In this document: positions 1 through 13,075 of the stretch, in pieces
How positions within the stretch are numbered: the first letter of the stretch is position 1
Layout of the letters: each line of letters opens with the position of its first letter
Source of the DNA: Colletes latitarsis
Lineage: Eukaryota > Arthropoda > Insecta > Hymenoptera > Colletidae
Length of the DNA stretch: 64,000 nt
Direction: 5' to 3'
Assembly (NCBI RefSeq): GCF_051014445.1
Contig: NC_135141.1
Coordinates: 32,573,422-32,637,421 of the forward strand
Position numbers and translations under genes: made by a program
Notes under the pieces: model-generated
What the model saw: only the letters and a program-made list of their open reading frames with translations
Told to the model about the DNA's origin: nothing
The model's database searches: none

Positions 1-3000
1 CCGTTATTAGATCTTGAACGTTGCAGTACGGGCACTCGGGGCAAATTTTTTTCGAGCGGTAGCAATTAAGCTCCGCCATCAATGGAACAAGTGTACCGGC
101 CGAAACGTGCAAAACGATCTAATTATCATTATACTGAAAATCTGCTATCTCTGTTTCCATAGTTCTATTCACCGGGCACTAATTACTGGTGATTCAGGCA
201 CGTTATGCCATCGCTTGGAACGAAATGCGCGAGGGAAACCTTTTTCCGTCGTAATTCGGCGTAGCGACGCTCCGAGCGGTTGGAAAACTAGGCGCAGCAC
301 GTTTCGACAATGAGGAAAACGCGAATAATGGCCGTACGATGGCTCTTTTTTTATCCGTGTAATCACGACGATCGATTAACACGGACGCGTGCTGGTGTCT
401 CGGTGTCCTCTGCGGAGCGGGGGACACGCGGTACCATAAATTTCGTCTGTTCCCCGCTTCGACGGGGAATTCAATTTTCTTCGTGACGAACAACTACATT
501 TCCCTAGCCGGATCTCGTTATTCTTGTTTCCCTTTTTTCCTCCGATTCCTACCAGCGTCACGCCCGACTTAACGAAATAAGACTTTGATAAGGCATTTCC
601 AAAAAATACGTTTCAATTTGCCAAAATTATTGGATTGCAAATTAAATTTCAACGCTACGACACCGTAAACTCTTTTATTTTTAAAGCACTTTAACTCTGG
701 ATTTACGAGACATTGGTTGCGCACATTTTCATCGAAACTCTTTACGTTCACGACTACGTTAAAATGCATTAATCAAATTCAACGTAAATTGCTAATAAAT
801 AATAATTACAAATTCTGTAGCTTTCAGTATGGAATCTGACACACACTTAACATTCGTAACATTCCTCTGTGGTTTAGTAATTTTGTGGTTTATAAAAGGT
901 AATACTGTGTTTATCGAAATGGGAAATAATTTATTTTACAGTCTGGAATCTACAAAGATGACTGAAAAATGAAATATCGCGTTCGATTATATAAAATTAT
1001 CCGAGGAATATTGGTAAATTCATACCCGTTGTATCGTTAAATTCGAAAGCGACGTTTAAGCTCTGCAATTAATTATTTATAACGTAATATACGTAGTCCG
1101 CGGTTACGGTTATTATTTTAATACTCAAGAACCGTCTTGTTATTGAATCATGGAGTTGTTCCACTATCGGGTAGCGCGCCGCTTTGAAAATATCGGTTTG
1201 TTTACTCGTAACTCCCCGACTAGCAGCGAATTCCTTCGGGGTGTTTTCGCGCTGCCGAAGATATCGGTTTTCCAAGTTAATAGCATTAGTATTGATTCAG
1301 AGAATACTTCGAATCCAGTTTTAATCAATAACGAAACATTGTTTTGAGGAAACACACGCAAAATTGCATAGGGGCTCGGAAACATCGAGTAAATTAATCT
1401 TCGAAGAATACGAAACGAAACTATAGATAGATATACATAGAAATAAAGAAACTTGAAATTTTTTTTTTTATCCGCACATTGATTGATGTGTACATTATGC
1501 ACTGGAATTAAATCTCGAGCACAGAAATTTTTACAAGTTACAAAACCACTTTCCGGGATTAATGAATGCTTTAGTTTTAGCTTGATGTCGCTGTCTAAGA
1601 AATTTCGAATAAACGCGAATCCGGGATTAAAAATGCACGAATGCGAAAGGTGTACAAAGTTGAACAGTCGTTGGGTGGAAAAAATAACCCTTTGTTCGTG
1701 AAAACATCTCCGCGATAAAACGATAAAAAGCAGTCTCGTTTGCGTTTGAAACGGTCTCTCATAATGAAGGTTCTACTGTATTTCAATTTCATCCCAATCA
1801 GTTTTAGTATCATGGAGATCTTAATTTCCATTAGAGTGCAAAAGGGAGCACCTTCTTGTTTCACAAAGGGGAAGCTATGAGTAATAAATTCCATTCCGGC
1901 AGTATCTCGTTGTTGTGCCCGTGAAGCTTTACGTAAAACACTGGGACACCGTGATACACTTAAACGCATTGCTGAATGTATTTCACGAATTACGGGCGAA
2001 CAATTATTATCGGGCCGCAGCAAAGGGCTAGATCTAGCTGTGTACCTTTGTACTTCGTTTCGCGCTGAGATCCTTTCAAAAGGTCACAAGCAATTTCCTC
2101 CTCGTTCTTCGCCGAGGCTGAACAAAAAAGCGATTTACATCGCATAAAGGAGCGGCTGATGGAAGGCGCGAATAGGATAAGATAAGGGGAGCCATTAGCG
2201 AGGGTGGAAACAAGTTTGTCCGTCCAAACTATGGAGGAAAGAGTGCCCGAAAGAATAGAATTTTCTGGGACAATTACGACACTCCGTATAAACGGTTCCA
2301 GTCTACGACGGTATTATAGACGACGCCAAATTAATAAGATCATCGGTGGCATTTTCATTTCGTAGCTCAATATTTAAAATATATATCGTGATTTTTTCGA
2401 CCACGTTTTAAATTTTTTACTAAATAAAGTAACCAATTGTAATATAAAAAGAATTTAATAAGGCTAGTATTCTTACGTCAATATCGTTTCTTAATCAATT
2501 CCTGAATTTCCCAAAAATTGAGGAATATATTTTCCCACTAAATATCGTCAAAATATAGACAGATATAATTGATGATAATGTGATCGTTTTAAATTTCTGA
2601 GTGGGAAGATTAAGAGGAGAATTCTACGTCGATTTCTTAAAAGTTCAATACGATGGTGGAAGATGCACCACGTAGCACGTGGTTTATGCATGACGGTATT
2701 CCATCTCATTGCAGTCGAATAGAGAGACGCTTTTTCAACGAACGATTTTCGAACAAATCGATAGGTCGTGCACATCTATTCGATTGCAAATAAATATTTA
2801 TCAATCACGACAAAATGTAATCTAACTCCCGATTGACAGACAATGCTTTAAACAATAATAAATCGTGAATAATAATTTGTAAACCGAGGCACGAAAAGTC
2901 CATGGCCAGTTTGGAACAATACATTTAATATGTTTAATCGAATAGTCCTCGATGCAAACAACCGAAGAAATAATTATGCTCGAAAGTTAAATCGCATTGT

Positions 3001-6000
3001 TCGTACGTTTTTTTACCTTTTACCGTGCTTTCGCGCAGCATTGTATATTTAAGTAATTAATTTCTTCCCGGGGAGAAACTTATTGGATCTCCGTTAGCGC
3101 GATAGACATTTTTCTTCGTTAAGAAATTAAGCGAAACAAGCCGAAGCGAAATCTCGAGGGGAAAATCCCAGTGCTTCTGAATAAATTTTACGTCGTGCGT
3201 CACTTCGAATTAAGTTTGGAAAACTCTGGTGCAGAACCATTGTTCGTGCACCGTTGCTATGAAATTAAAATTGTTTCTTTCCCTTTACGATTTTATGCGA
3301 GTTGTTGTACTAGAAATGTTTGCATACTCTTGCGGATGAATCGACAACTATGCCTTTTTCAACCGCTCTGAATATTTTGGTGCACAAGTTATGTTCTCGT
3401 GTAGGTTTTTGGGAAAATTTATTTTATATTACAAACGTAATTTGTATACAATTTGTATAGTATCGATTAACAGAAACAATTTCTTAAAATTAGGATAGAG
3501 GAATGTTTTTAGTAGTGCACAAAATGTGTTCCAAAATGAAAGTAAATTTTTATTTTGACTTTTAAGACTGTAGCTGAAAATATCTATTCCAGAAGCTGAT
3601 AAAGCTTTTAATGGAGTGTAATAAATAGCGACTATTCTTGGCATTTTTCGAACGATAAAAGCAGTTTCTCCAGGATTTTGGAACGGCACGTCGCGACATC
3701 ATAAATAGGGAATTAAGGTTTATGAAGATTCTGTGCCCTCTACTTTTAAAGAGTTTCCGGTGGAAGGTAAAAGGGAACTCTGATCGATAGCGTCTCAACG
3801 TGGTGAAGAAACTTCCACGAGAATATTTCGGATTTGACATAAATTTGCGAATCTACTCGGTCTCGTGACAAATTGAAATGAAAATTTGAGAACAATTTAA
3901 ACCCGAAAAATAAATATTTTATTTTGAATTCTATTTCTTAGTTCAATTAAGAAATAAAAGCAAAATAATTGTTTCGTCGTTCCTCTTACATTATATTAGA
4001 ATAATATGTATATTTTTAATACCGAATATATAAATATTTTTAACTCTTCGTATAAACTGTTATTCGACGTACGTACGAGGTTCTATTTACCCACAGTTTA
4101 TTGAAAACAGATTTATATCGGAAGTATCGACTTACTAGAAGTGTTTGCGTAGCAGTCGATCGAAAATTCTTCCTTTCACCGAAATACCGTGAGATCAAAT
4201 TTTATCGAGTGGTCAGTGACGGTCAGTGGCCCGGAAAAATACTTTGTTAGAATCATAAAGATGGCTGGCGTGCAACCAGACTACGAGAGTTTTGTATGCG
4301 ATTCATCCCATACGCTTCTTTACTACTTGAAAGTCCGACCAACACAGTCCACGACTCCTTAACTATGAAAAACGGTTCAAACTTGCATACCATGTTTAAA
4401 GTTTCGCAAAACCAATTGAGAATTCTCGGTAAAACTCGCTAGACGTGTACAGGTATGCGTATAATTTCCGATTCTAACTAAATTCTAAATTCTTTTTTTA
4501 TATCTCAGTTAATAACACGTTACAGCTTAGTTTGGTAGACGACTATCAAATGATTTATTTCTACGTTAACAACCGGAAAGAAATAATAATTGAAAAAATT
4601 ATATAATATTAATTATTGTACAGGTCTATTTGTATAGTCTATTAAAAACAAAATTTCATTTTTTTAAAATCACTATAACCGAATAAATGTTGCGTTCTGT
4701 TCCAAACGGATATTTCGAATATTTATCATTTTTTTTTCGTTCAGAAACGAACGTGTATTATTTTGTTCGATGAGCTATTTAATGTTTCCGTTCTTATTTT
4801 GTAATTAACTGATTAAAACCGATGAGAGTTGCCATCGACACGATGTTCTCGCGTCACGCATCGATTTTCGCGCCGCAATACCAGACCCTCGATAATAAGA
4901 CGGCCTCTTGGAAGTTTTTTCTGCTCCACCGGGCAATCGACTCCCCCATTTTTCGTCTTGCTGAATAAGCTGAAGGCAAAGTTAAATAATGTTTCGGGGA
5001 ACAGGACATGCTCGCTCAGCCACACCTCGGAATAATATGACGGTTCTGCCATCGATCGACGACCCAATAATTTCGGATTGTTGTTCCGTGAAAGATGAGT
5101 GTCTCCTTCGAAAAAGGGAGCCTCCGTTGAACCGTGACAGTCTTTCCTTTAAAAGTCTGTCTCCGCAAATTCGAACTCGATGGCTTTCGTCGCCCGTGCT
5201 CGCGCACCTGTTTCGAATCAATGAAATTCGACTACCCTTGCTTCGACATGGAGTAGGGAGGGGGGGCGGAAAAGCTTGAACAAAGCGAAGAATGACTTAC
5301 GTGAAGAACAATGTTCCCAATTTGCTTCGCCCCCCCTCCTCTCCCCAGGAAATTTAATTAACATCTATGCATAACAAATTGCAAATTGCTGTTTCTAGAC
5401 AAAGCAAAGTTTTTTGCAAGGGTGAATAAACTAGTTTTTTGCGAGACCGAGTAAACGAAGTTGTATTTGAAATTGAAACGCGTACTGTGAATAGAGATGA
5501 AAATAATACATTGTAAAATAATTGTGTCAAGTATTCTTTTTACTCTTGGGCTCGTCTTTGATACGATGCGTGGCAAATAAAAGTAAAAGAAAGAGGTTTG
5601 TTGAAAAATTATAATTTCTTTATGGGAATTGAATTATCGAAGAAAATTTATAAACTTGTAATATACTGTTTTATTCTGAATTACTTGAATATAAATAGCG
5701 ATGTTACGTTATTGATGAATTACTGCAGTACCATTTTTCCACAGCAATTGTCTTATACGCTTCGAGTAGCATAGAGTGCTGGAAATAATGGTTCCGAGGG
5801 TTAGCGTAAAATAAGGGGAATGTTCTTTGAACTGTGGAATACGTTTCCACGACAAGGTCACTATTAATCGTTCAGAAATAACGTGAACAATATTGTGCAT
5901 AATTTGATGGTAAAAATTCTGGTTCATGGCTGTGTATCGAATCAGCGACTTTTACTTATTTTTAGAAATTGTGTAATCTAGAATATCTCCATTCATTTTA

Positions 6001-6189
6001 TTGGTGCTTAGTAAAAAATAGTGATTTTTTCCTGTGATTCTTGAAAATAACATTTATATAATGTATGATTGAAAAATTTTAGACTATATTTGTGGTTTGA
6101 AATTGCGTGCCCAAGGAAATATTAAAACCAGAAAATAATCGACGTCGAACACATCGATGGCGTCCCTCGTAAGCACATTTCGGCGGACC
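1..6189. other. Non-coding stretch, no gene recognised
   Basis: AT-rich DNA with many CpG words. Open frames here are short and overlap on both strands; none shows a recognisable domain. A perfect 7-bp hairpin (TTCCCCG / CGGGGAA, 6-nt loop) lies at 450-469. An 88-codon open frame without an ATG lies on the plus strand at 1881-2144; I do not recognise it. A GC-run inverted repeat at 5250-5346 is listed separately. Nothing else stands out. Confidence 0.6.
5250..5346. repeat. Imperfect inverted repeat of G-run and C-run arms
   Basis: The left arm (5250-5268) is G-rich and ends in AGGGGGGGCG. The right arm (5328-5346) begins CGCCCCCCCT. They pair at 15 of 19 positions, with 12 contiguous matches, across a spacer of about 60 nt. 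The arms are low complexity, so chance or simple-sequence origin is quite possible. No function is assigned. Confidence 0.35.
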
Positions 6190-6345
6190 GTAATCTGATT
6201 ACATTTTCCGGGACACGATTACGCGTAATCACGTTAGACAGTCATTATACGCTTTACAAATTTACGATTACGAATACGCTGCAATTAGTCGGTAATTACC
6301 GTGTAATTACACGTAATCGTATCGTGGCCAATGCGATCGAATTAC
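6190..6345. promoter_or_regulatory. Clustered palindromic GATTAC/GTAATC sites, candidate enhancer
   Basis: Six GTAATC/GATTAC words occur at 6190-6195, 6197-6202, 6217-6222, 6225-6230, 6266-6271 and 6313-6318. Two GTAATTAC words lie at 6292-6299 and 6303-6310. Several sit in perfect palindromes: GTAATC-T-GATTAC (6190-6202), GATTACGCGTAATC (6217-6230), GGTAATTACC (6291-6300) and GTGTAATTACAC (6301-6312). By simple counting about 0.1 such hexamer is expected in 156 bp. TAATC is the known core of K50 homeodomains (Otd/Otx, Bicoid, Goosecoid classes), and TAATTA is a general or paired-class homeodomain core. A homotypic enhancer is my inference. A decayed palindromic repeat is the alternative. Confidence 0.35.
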
Positions 6346-7641
6346 ATTTCTCCCCGACACCGCTCGTAACTAAGAAAACTTAATAAATGCTCCTTCGAAC
6401 GGACCCGTGTCGAGCAGAGGAAAACAGGACAGGATTAATATTCGTCCAGATTGTATTTAAAAAAAAGAAAAAAAAATGAAGAGAGAAAGAAAGAAGCGCT
6501 GACCATTTCGATTTACGGGACTGGTTGGTACTCCTTTCAGTCGTATATCTATTCAACGCCCCCGTAGTGTCTATTCCAGTCGAACCTGTTCGTCCTTCCT
6601 TAGCGCAGAGATAAATTCGTCCGCAACCAATACGAGGATCGGGCAGCGTGGGTGGACAAAGTGCCGAAAATCGATTTTCCACGCTCTCCCGCGGATGAAA
6701 ACTTCCGGCCTTTAAAGAGTCTCATTATTTTCCTGCCAGGAACGATCGTTCTTAGTCGATTTCGACCGTCCTCGTTCCTCCCCCCTTCAACGATTCTCGT
6801 CGACGTTGGGTGATAGAGGGACGAGGACCCGCGGGTGGACGAGATTGATAAATTATCGGCTTGAAAAATGCAAAACCGATACTCCCATACCCGTCGAACC
6901 GCCAGCTTATACATATACGCATACTCTTTGGCCTGCGTTTTTGGACGCGTGTGTGCGTGCGTGCAACGTAGCATACGAGTAAGCCGCCTATGCGATGAAT
7001 TCAGGCAGACGCGTGTTCTCCACATAAATTCCGACACGCTGCTGCGTCGGCTGTCATACGGAGGCACGCTGAAAAACTACAGGCTGCATCACGAGTGCAT
7101 TCTTCATTTTTGCCCGGTAACCCGCCATGTTGGCGTAGTTACATGTCAGTGACTGGGAACCGTACTGACAGCCCGGGTTACGCGTGCATCGTGAATTAAA
7201 ATATTATTGTCAAATTTTGCTCGTTGGTGTTCGGTTGAATTGAGACGATTTTCATGTCGACGCGTTTGGGGGTTGAAAGTTATGGCTTTATTCGAAGAAA
7301 ACAATATTTAAATTTGCTTGATTCTATCAATGATAACATTTATGGCGAACAAATTTATCTAAATCGAAAGAATCGTGAAAATTTTGGGATTGAAAACGAG
7401 AATAAAAGAAATAGCAAAATGTACAAAAAGGCTACTATAAAATTTAGTCTTCTTAAAACCTAAAAGCAACCTCCCTGGAAAATGTCACGACACGAGTATA
7501 ATTTAAATTGAAAATATTCGAAGAAAACAATATTTATGTGAATATATTTACTGGTAACTCAAGCGAGCCCTGATATAATATATTTTGAAAATATTATGAT
7601 AGAAAACAAGAATCACAGTCTCCACTGCGCTCAGAACAGTC
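6346..7641. other. Non-coding stretch, moderately GC-rich centre
   Basis: The part at about 6600-7160 is richer in GC and stays open in several frames on both strands (155 codons minus, 94 codons plus). The conceptual proteins are basic and low complexity, and they overlap one another. No domain, convincing splice pattern or tRNA is visible. Confidence 0.5.
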
Positions 7642-8160
7642 TAACAACGCGTATTAAAAATAGTTAAACTTTAGACGCGTGCAGTTCCAAAACTATTAAA
7701 GTTTTATTAATTATTGAGACATTGTTAGAAGCGGTAAAGCTTCCTCTTTAAAATGGCTTTTGGTTTTTGTCGATCCGACTTACCGTTTTCGAGATATCGT
7801 AATTTATGTGAAAGGTAATTTTTCTTAATTCGACTATCTCTGTCCTCGTCTCGCGCGTCGAGCCTCCTCTCGCTCGCTCGTGCGTCGTGCTGACCTACCC
7901 TACGTACGTGACTGCCGTGACTCAGCTCCGCCGCGTAGTGTTTCCAAGAATTTACTACGCGCTACTATTTACGCGCGCGCGAGTTCATTCATCGTCAATG
8001 AAACGTAAAACAAACTATTCGGACCTTCGTATCTCCGAAACTAGCCACCGCATCGACATGAAATTAAAATCGCTATATCTCCGGAACTAATAAAGCTATC
8101 GACTCGCACGAACGCCCATTTTAAAGGGCATTTCATCCCCTATCCGATGACCAACTATTA
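7642..8160 (+). repeat. Dispersed repeat family A, copy 1
   Basis: This stretch matches the reverse complement of 44146-44612. Both copies share, in the same order, a segment around GCGTGCAGTTCCAAAAC, one around TTAATTATTGAG, one around TTTTTCTTAATTCGACTATC, and a 3' part around ATATCTCCGGAACTAAT followed by AGCTATCGACTCG. The flanks look about 85 percent identical by eye. The middle (about 7850-7990) is unrelated between copies. There is no coding capacity or clear terminal inverted repeat. It is probably an old non-autonomous transposon or satellite-derived unit. Confidence 0.75.
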
Positions 8161-9747
8161 CAATTTAAATTTATTTCCTTTAACATTTAATCCTGAAAAT
8201 TAACCAAACATATTCAAGCTCGATTTACTCGTGAACGGGACCTCAAACGAACAAATTTCGTCGCGTGTTTTCGTTTTATTTTTGCTCGCAGAAACATCTC
8301 CATTCCAGTTGCGTGTTTAATTGCTGGAAACCCTCTGTGTGTGGGTCCTTTGTAACTATTATAACGAGTCGCTCGTTAGGTATTGTTGAGAAAAAGAACA
8401 ATATCGGTGATTAAACGAACTTCCCAGCGTCCAAAGTTTCGCCGTGGAACTTTTTCACTTGCGCTCGGTTAACTTACAGTCGGCGTCGATTATTCTTATG
8501 AACCAGGATGCCGAGTATTCTCGAACGCGTGCCGATATTCAGCAGAAACGTTTGAAACTTCGGTAATGCGAGAGAAAATAAGGGAAAAATAGACTAAATT
8601 AAACGTTGAAACGGTAGGGGAATCGTGCAGAGGCATACATCGAAAATTGAAAGCTCAATGATACGTTGATTTATAAAATGCCGCGGCCGAATGGAAGCTG
8701 CTCCTGCGTAATTTATGGTTCGCCCGTAATTTGTATAAATCGTCGGTAAATTTATGTTTTTCCGTCAGTTTCTGATCGGCTAACGCTTTATTTAACCGAA
8801 CGAAAACTCATTTTCCCGGCGTCGCGTTTTGTTGCTCATTCCTACGCTCACGGCCCGCTTATCGTTAATCACGCATTTTTTTTTTTTTTTATCCTTATCG
8901 TTGCGTATTAAACGGATGGAGAGGACCGATAGGACGGAACAAGCTATAATAATTCAAGTATAATAATCAAGTATAATAATTCACAGTCTAATAACTATCT
9001 TCAATTTTACACTAGCAAAATTTAGAAACATTTTCTCTAATACAGAAAAAATTTAAATACATATATCGTCTAGTTTGTGCAAGCATAATTTTCAATTAAA
9101 AGTGCATTAGAGCGACGTATTCGTCTCCGTTAACTCAACTGGCGTCACTATCTAAAATACACCAATTAGGGAACCTAAACGTTAGCGGGGAAGATACGAG
9201 AGACTCTCTGAGATCATACATCAGTCAAGATCAAACAGTCATGACAAACATTTAAACATTCGCGAATACGCCTAAGTCAGACACTGATCGCACGCGCGCA
9301 AACACACGTATGCAGTCATATCGTCCTCCGTTGTGCCTTAGTTGTTGCTAGGTACACACAGTGCCGTTATAATTATGTGTACAATAGCTCATCATCCATC
9401 TACCGATTTCACCTGCCTCGAACTATATTAATTTATCGAACGACGAAGAAATTCAACCTATTAATCGCGATTCTTGGCGCAAAGTTGCTAGTAATTTGTT
9501 TTATTTGTATCGTCCCGTGGCGAAGTTAATAAATTCTGATCAATTTTTCTATCGCGCGCAGTGCTATATTCCTTTTTATCTGTTGCGCAAGATTAGTTTG
9601 TCGTGTGACGTGCGTAGAATGGAAAATTCTGCCACGAGCAATTTTCCGTGCGACGAATTTTTCGAAACGCAAAAAGAAAAAAACTGACAAGGTGGCTATA
9701 AAACTTGTCTGTTATTAGTTTAGAACGTGTACAATTTTATTGTTCGG
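8161..9747. other. Non-coding stretch, no gene recognised
   Basis: It holds a run of 15 T at 8876-8890 and a short imperfect tandem of AAGTATAATAATC-like units at about 8940-8983. The segment at about 8680-8770 has several spaced GTAAT/AAATTTATG words, but I cannot assign them. No coding region is seen. Confidence 0.5.
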
Positions 9748-9943
9748 CTTTAATTGTCAAAATTTTCAAACGAAAAATTTAGGACCACGATATAGGAGAG
9801 TTTGTTTACTTCTTAAATTTATATACGGACGGTATATTTTTCATAGTTTAATTGTCGAAATTTTTAAAACGAAAAATTTAAATATGAAATAGAAGAGTTC
9901 GTTGTTTGCCTTTGAAATTTATGTACACGCAATTATTGGCCAA
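9748..9943. repeat. Two-copy tandem duplication, period 98 bp
   Basis: Unit 1 (9748-9845) and unit 2 (9846-9943) share TTTAATTGTC, AAATTTT-AAACGAAAAATTTA, a GATATAGGAGAGTT / GAAATAGAAGAGTT block and a closing AAATTTATRTAC. The two are clearly related but diverged, so the duplication is old. Sequence just left of 9748 may be a further, weaker partial unit. Nothing suggests a function. Confidence 0.6.
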
Positions 9944-12900
9944 TGATCTGGAGATAACTATCGTTAAAAATACGCGAAATAATAATTACGATTGTATTCA
10001 ATTGCCTATTATGCTACGTGAGATTTTGTTTACCGTGTTTCGGCGCGAAATTGGTGGCTCCACTCGTGGAATGGCGAATGGTACGTTGATAGTTCCGTAA
10101 AACTCATTGGGCTTGCAAATTTTTAGCTGCGTACGGGCTTTAAAACTTTATTTGCTTTGGAAAGAACAATGCTTGTATAGTAATGGTACTAATGGTAATC
10201 CTTTTTCGGTGTGATTCCATTGACCGCGATAAAACCTATATCAAAAGCGACGATTTTCATTAATTCTTGGCCAATAACAAACTAAACATTATTGAAAATA
10301 TTGTACATTTGTACAATTATAATTCACGAACTGCGTGTCTATATTATATTAATTGATCAGCGTATATGAAAAGATTAAATTCAGTAAGGAACAACTTGGT
10401 TAACTATTATAGATGAAATACGAATCAATCTCTGTTAATTTGTTTAACTTGTAACTGGCATCAGTCGGTAAATACACACAAGTTTTAACATCGTTATAAC
10501 TATAGTGGATGTACTGATAGGAAACTATCGTAATTCGATTCCCAATCCATTTCCATTTCAATCAATACCCGTTGCTTTCAGCTCGATGTTGCAAAGACAA
10601 GAAACCTTTTCAATATTTTCTAAATATTTCCATTCTTTCGTTTATCAGAAATTCAACATCAGAAACCAACAGATCAAGAACCCAGTAATGTAGTAAATAA
10701 CTTCCATTCGAATCGTGCGACTATAAACGGGTGAATGCAACGTCGAGTTTTGGGGAAAGTTTCGCAAAAGAGAAGAGAGACGAGTAAAGAAAAAGAGAAA
10801 TTTAATTTCCAAGTAGAAAATTCGTTGTCTTCGTTTTCCCTCTAATCAATGGAGCTCCCCGCGAGATTTATATCGCATTCCAGGCACACAGAAACAGACA
10901 AGGGACACGTGTCGATTGATGGTACGGTTCGCGCTTGGTTGTACAGTTAGAAGGTGCATCCGAGGCCCCCGATAAACGAATCGGTCCAAACGCGGCGTAA
11001 TTCGATTTTCCTCGTGCTCGATGAAGCGGTTTTCTCGTCTTTCTATCGAACCGTGTTTCCTGCACATCGATCTGTGTACACACCGATACCGCCGTTCTCG
11101 TAATTCATAGTTACGACCTACGAGAGGAGATAATAACTTTAAAACTCCCGTTTATGCCTCTGCGATCGATTTGCCTAGTGAGTCATGGGTAATTTCGATA
11201 AACACCGGGGGAAGTGTATTTCCGCGATAACAGGTTCGATCGGTGTACTTTTATTACCGTGACTGATCGCGTTTATTGCGTTGGTCATTTGTTAACTCCT
11301 TCGTTCCTAAGTTATTAGAAAGTCCAGCGACGAAACATTTGTCTCTAGTCTAGTAGAAAACTTAATTCACAGTCTTTGATGTTTTACTTTCTCCATTAGG
11401 GAGGTAGTAGTCTCATGAAAGTACAATGAAAAATAAAAAGAAACCTCAATTTCATCTGGACGGGGCAAAATTATTTCACAAAAACGAAGACTGCTGTTCT
11501 ACAATATTACTTAGAAATTCGATAGACGTGAAATAAAATACAATTTGCTCTTTTATATTCTTTTAAAAAATTCGTTTCTTGTAAATTAATCAGACTGGTT
11601 GAATCAAAATCGTTGTCAAGCATCATTTACAAAATCTTTCTTACTAAATTACCTTTCACACGCGTTCGACGAGCTTCTAATATTGACTCGACAAAAATTA
11701 AAGGTTAAACGCATTCCTCGTTTAGCAGAATTTCACCGGGAATTGTACAGGTTTGTTTCGCGGACCACGGGTTAATTAGTAAGACGCAAGAATGCACACG
11801 AGAAATGGAACACATGAATGAACTAATTGCGAATTTAACGAATGCAGTAGCAGCGGCGCATTCGCGCGTAGAATCTTAATTCTGTATCGCGAGCTGTTAC
11901 AATAAAACAGTGTCAAACGTTACCCGCGGTATAATTTAACGCGCCGTTGTAAAGTTGCATCGGTCTGTCCTGGAAAATTGAGAATTCCCATGAACGGAGA
12001 AGAGTGAGGAGACAGATGGCGAGAATATGGGTATCTTCCGCGTGAAACCATCCTCGGCATGGTTGCTCATTAAAATAGTTAAGCTCTATTAGGGCGCGAC
12101 CAGGTTTTCGAGGCTCTAAAGCAACGTAATCTATTGTACACGAACTCTACCTTCAAGGTGGCTGATAATAAGGTTGGATATCACCTGGAAAGTTTAGCGT
12201 AGCTACAGCTGTTAGGTGCATTACGTCAGATCTGTTGATGGATCCTTACTCCAAATTGCACGGCTCGCTCATTAACGTCGAAAAACTTGGAGTATTTCAA
12301 TTTCTAAATTGAATCTCGTATTACGATATCCTCTTCAGGTTTTTATTACGCCCTTTTCACCTGAAAGAAATATTTAATATTATGCACAGACCTTTTTTCG
12401 TTTTCATACAGGGCACAAAAGAAATCGTCACAGATTCTAGGGAGCATATATTATTAATGCTTCAATTTCAGATTTCATATTTCAAGATACAAAAATCGTA
12501 AATATTATTTTTTAGCAATTTGAATTTGATTAACGTAATAATATGAATACACATTTTAATTAAAAATAAAATGCATTTTAATGTAACAGATTTCTTTAGA
12601 AATAGGTATATAGACAATGTTCGTGAATCTAGTGTTAAATTTTTTATGTGTACAGTAGAGGGGACCAAACAACAAACATTGCTATTTTCTAATGTGTTTC
12701 CAAGTTCAAAAAATTGTAAAAATTCTAGCGTTTAAAGGGAGATGTGATTTTTTCTGTTATTTTGGGTAGGTCGAAAAATCGTAGATTTTTAAGTGGAAAG
12801 AGAAATTCTGTGGCACGAAAAAATATTGTTCGACGCATACGCCATTCTTTTGAATAACGTTTTGATATCTACTGAAAGTTTGTTATTTTGTTTCGTAAAA

Positions 12901-13075
12901 AATAAACAATTGTGACAGATGCATTTTGCAATTCTCCGGGGAATCGATATTTTTTCGATCGTGGCAGTTATTCAAAGATCCACGCAAGTAAAAATCTGAT
13001 GGTATATACCAGGTTAGGAAAACATGGAAGATGATTGATTACATCCCAGTACGACTCCAATATTTTTCCCCCGTG
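9944..13075. other. Non-coding stretch, no gene recognised
   Basis: AT-rich DNA with GC-richer patches near 10850-11100 and 11780-12060. The open frames in those patches (71-73 codons, minus strand) overlap each other and have no recognisable domain. No repeat with a partner elsewhere in the window was noticed. Confidence 0.5.

Noticed and set aside
450..469. Small perfect hairpin as a terminator or microRNA precursor
   Set aside because: A 7-bp stem is far too short for a microRNA precursor. Bacterial-type terminators do not apply to this DNA.
1595..2023. 142-codon minus-strand open frame as a gene
   Set aside because: Overlaps plus-strand open frames, has no domain or signal peptide, and its composition changes along its length. 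Likely a stop-poor stretch.
6600..7067. 155-codon minus-strand open frame as a gene
   Set aside because: Very Arg/Ser rich, low complexity, with a 94-codon frame on the opposite strand. No recognisable family.
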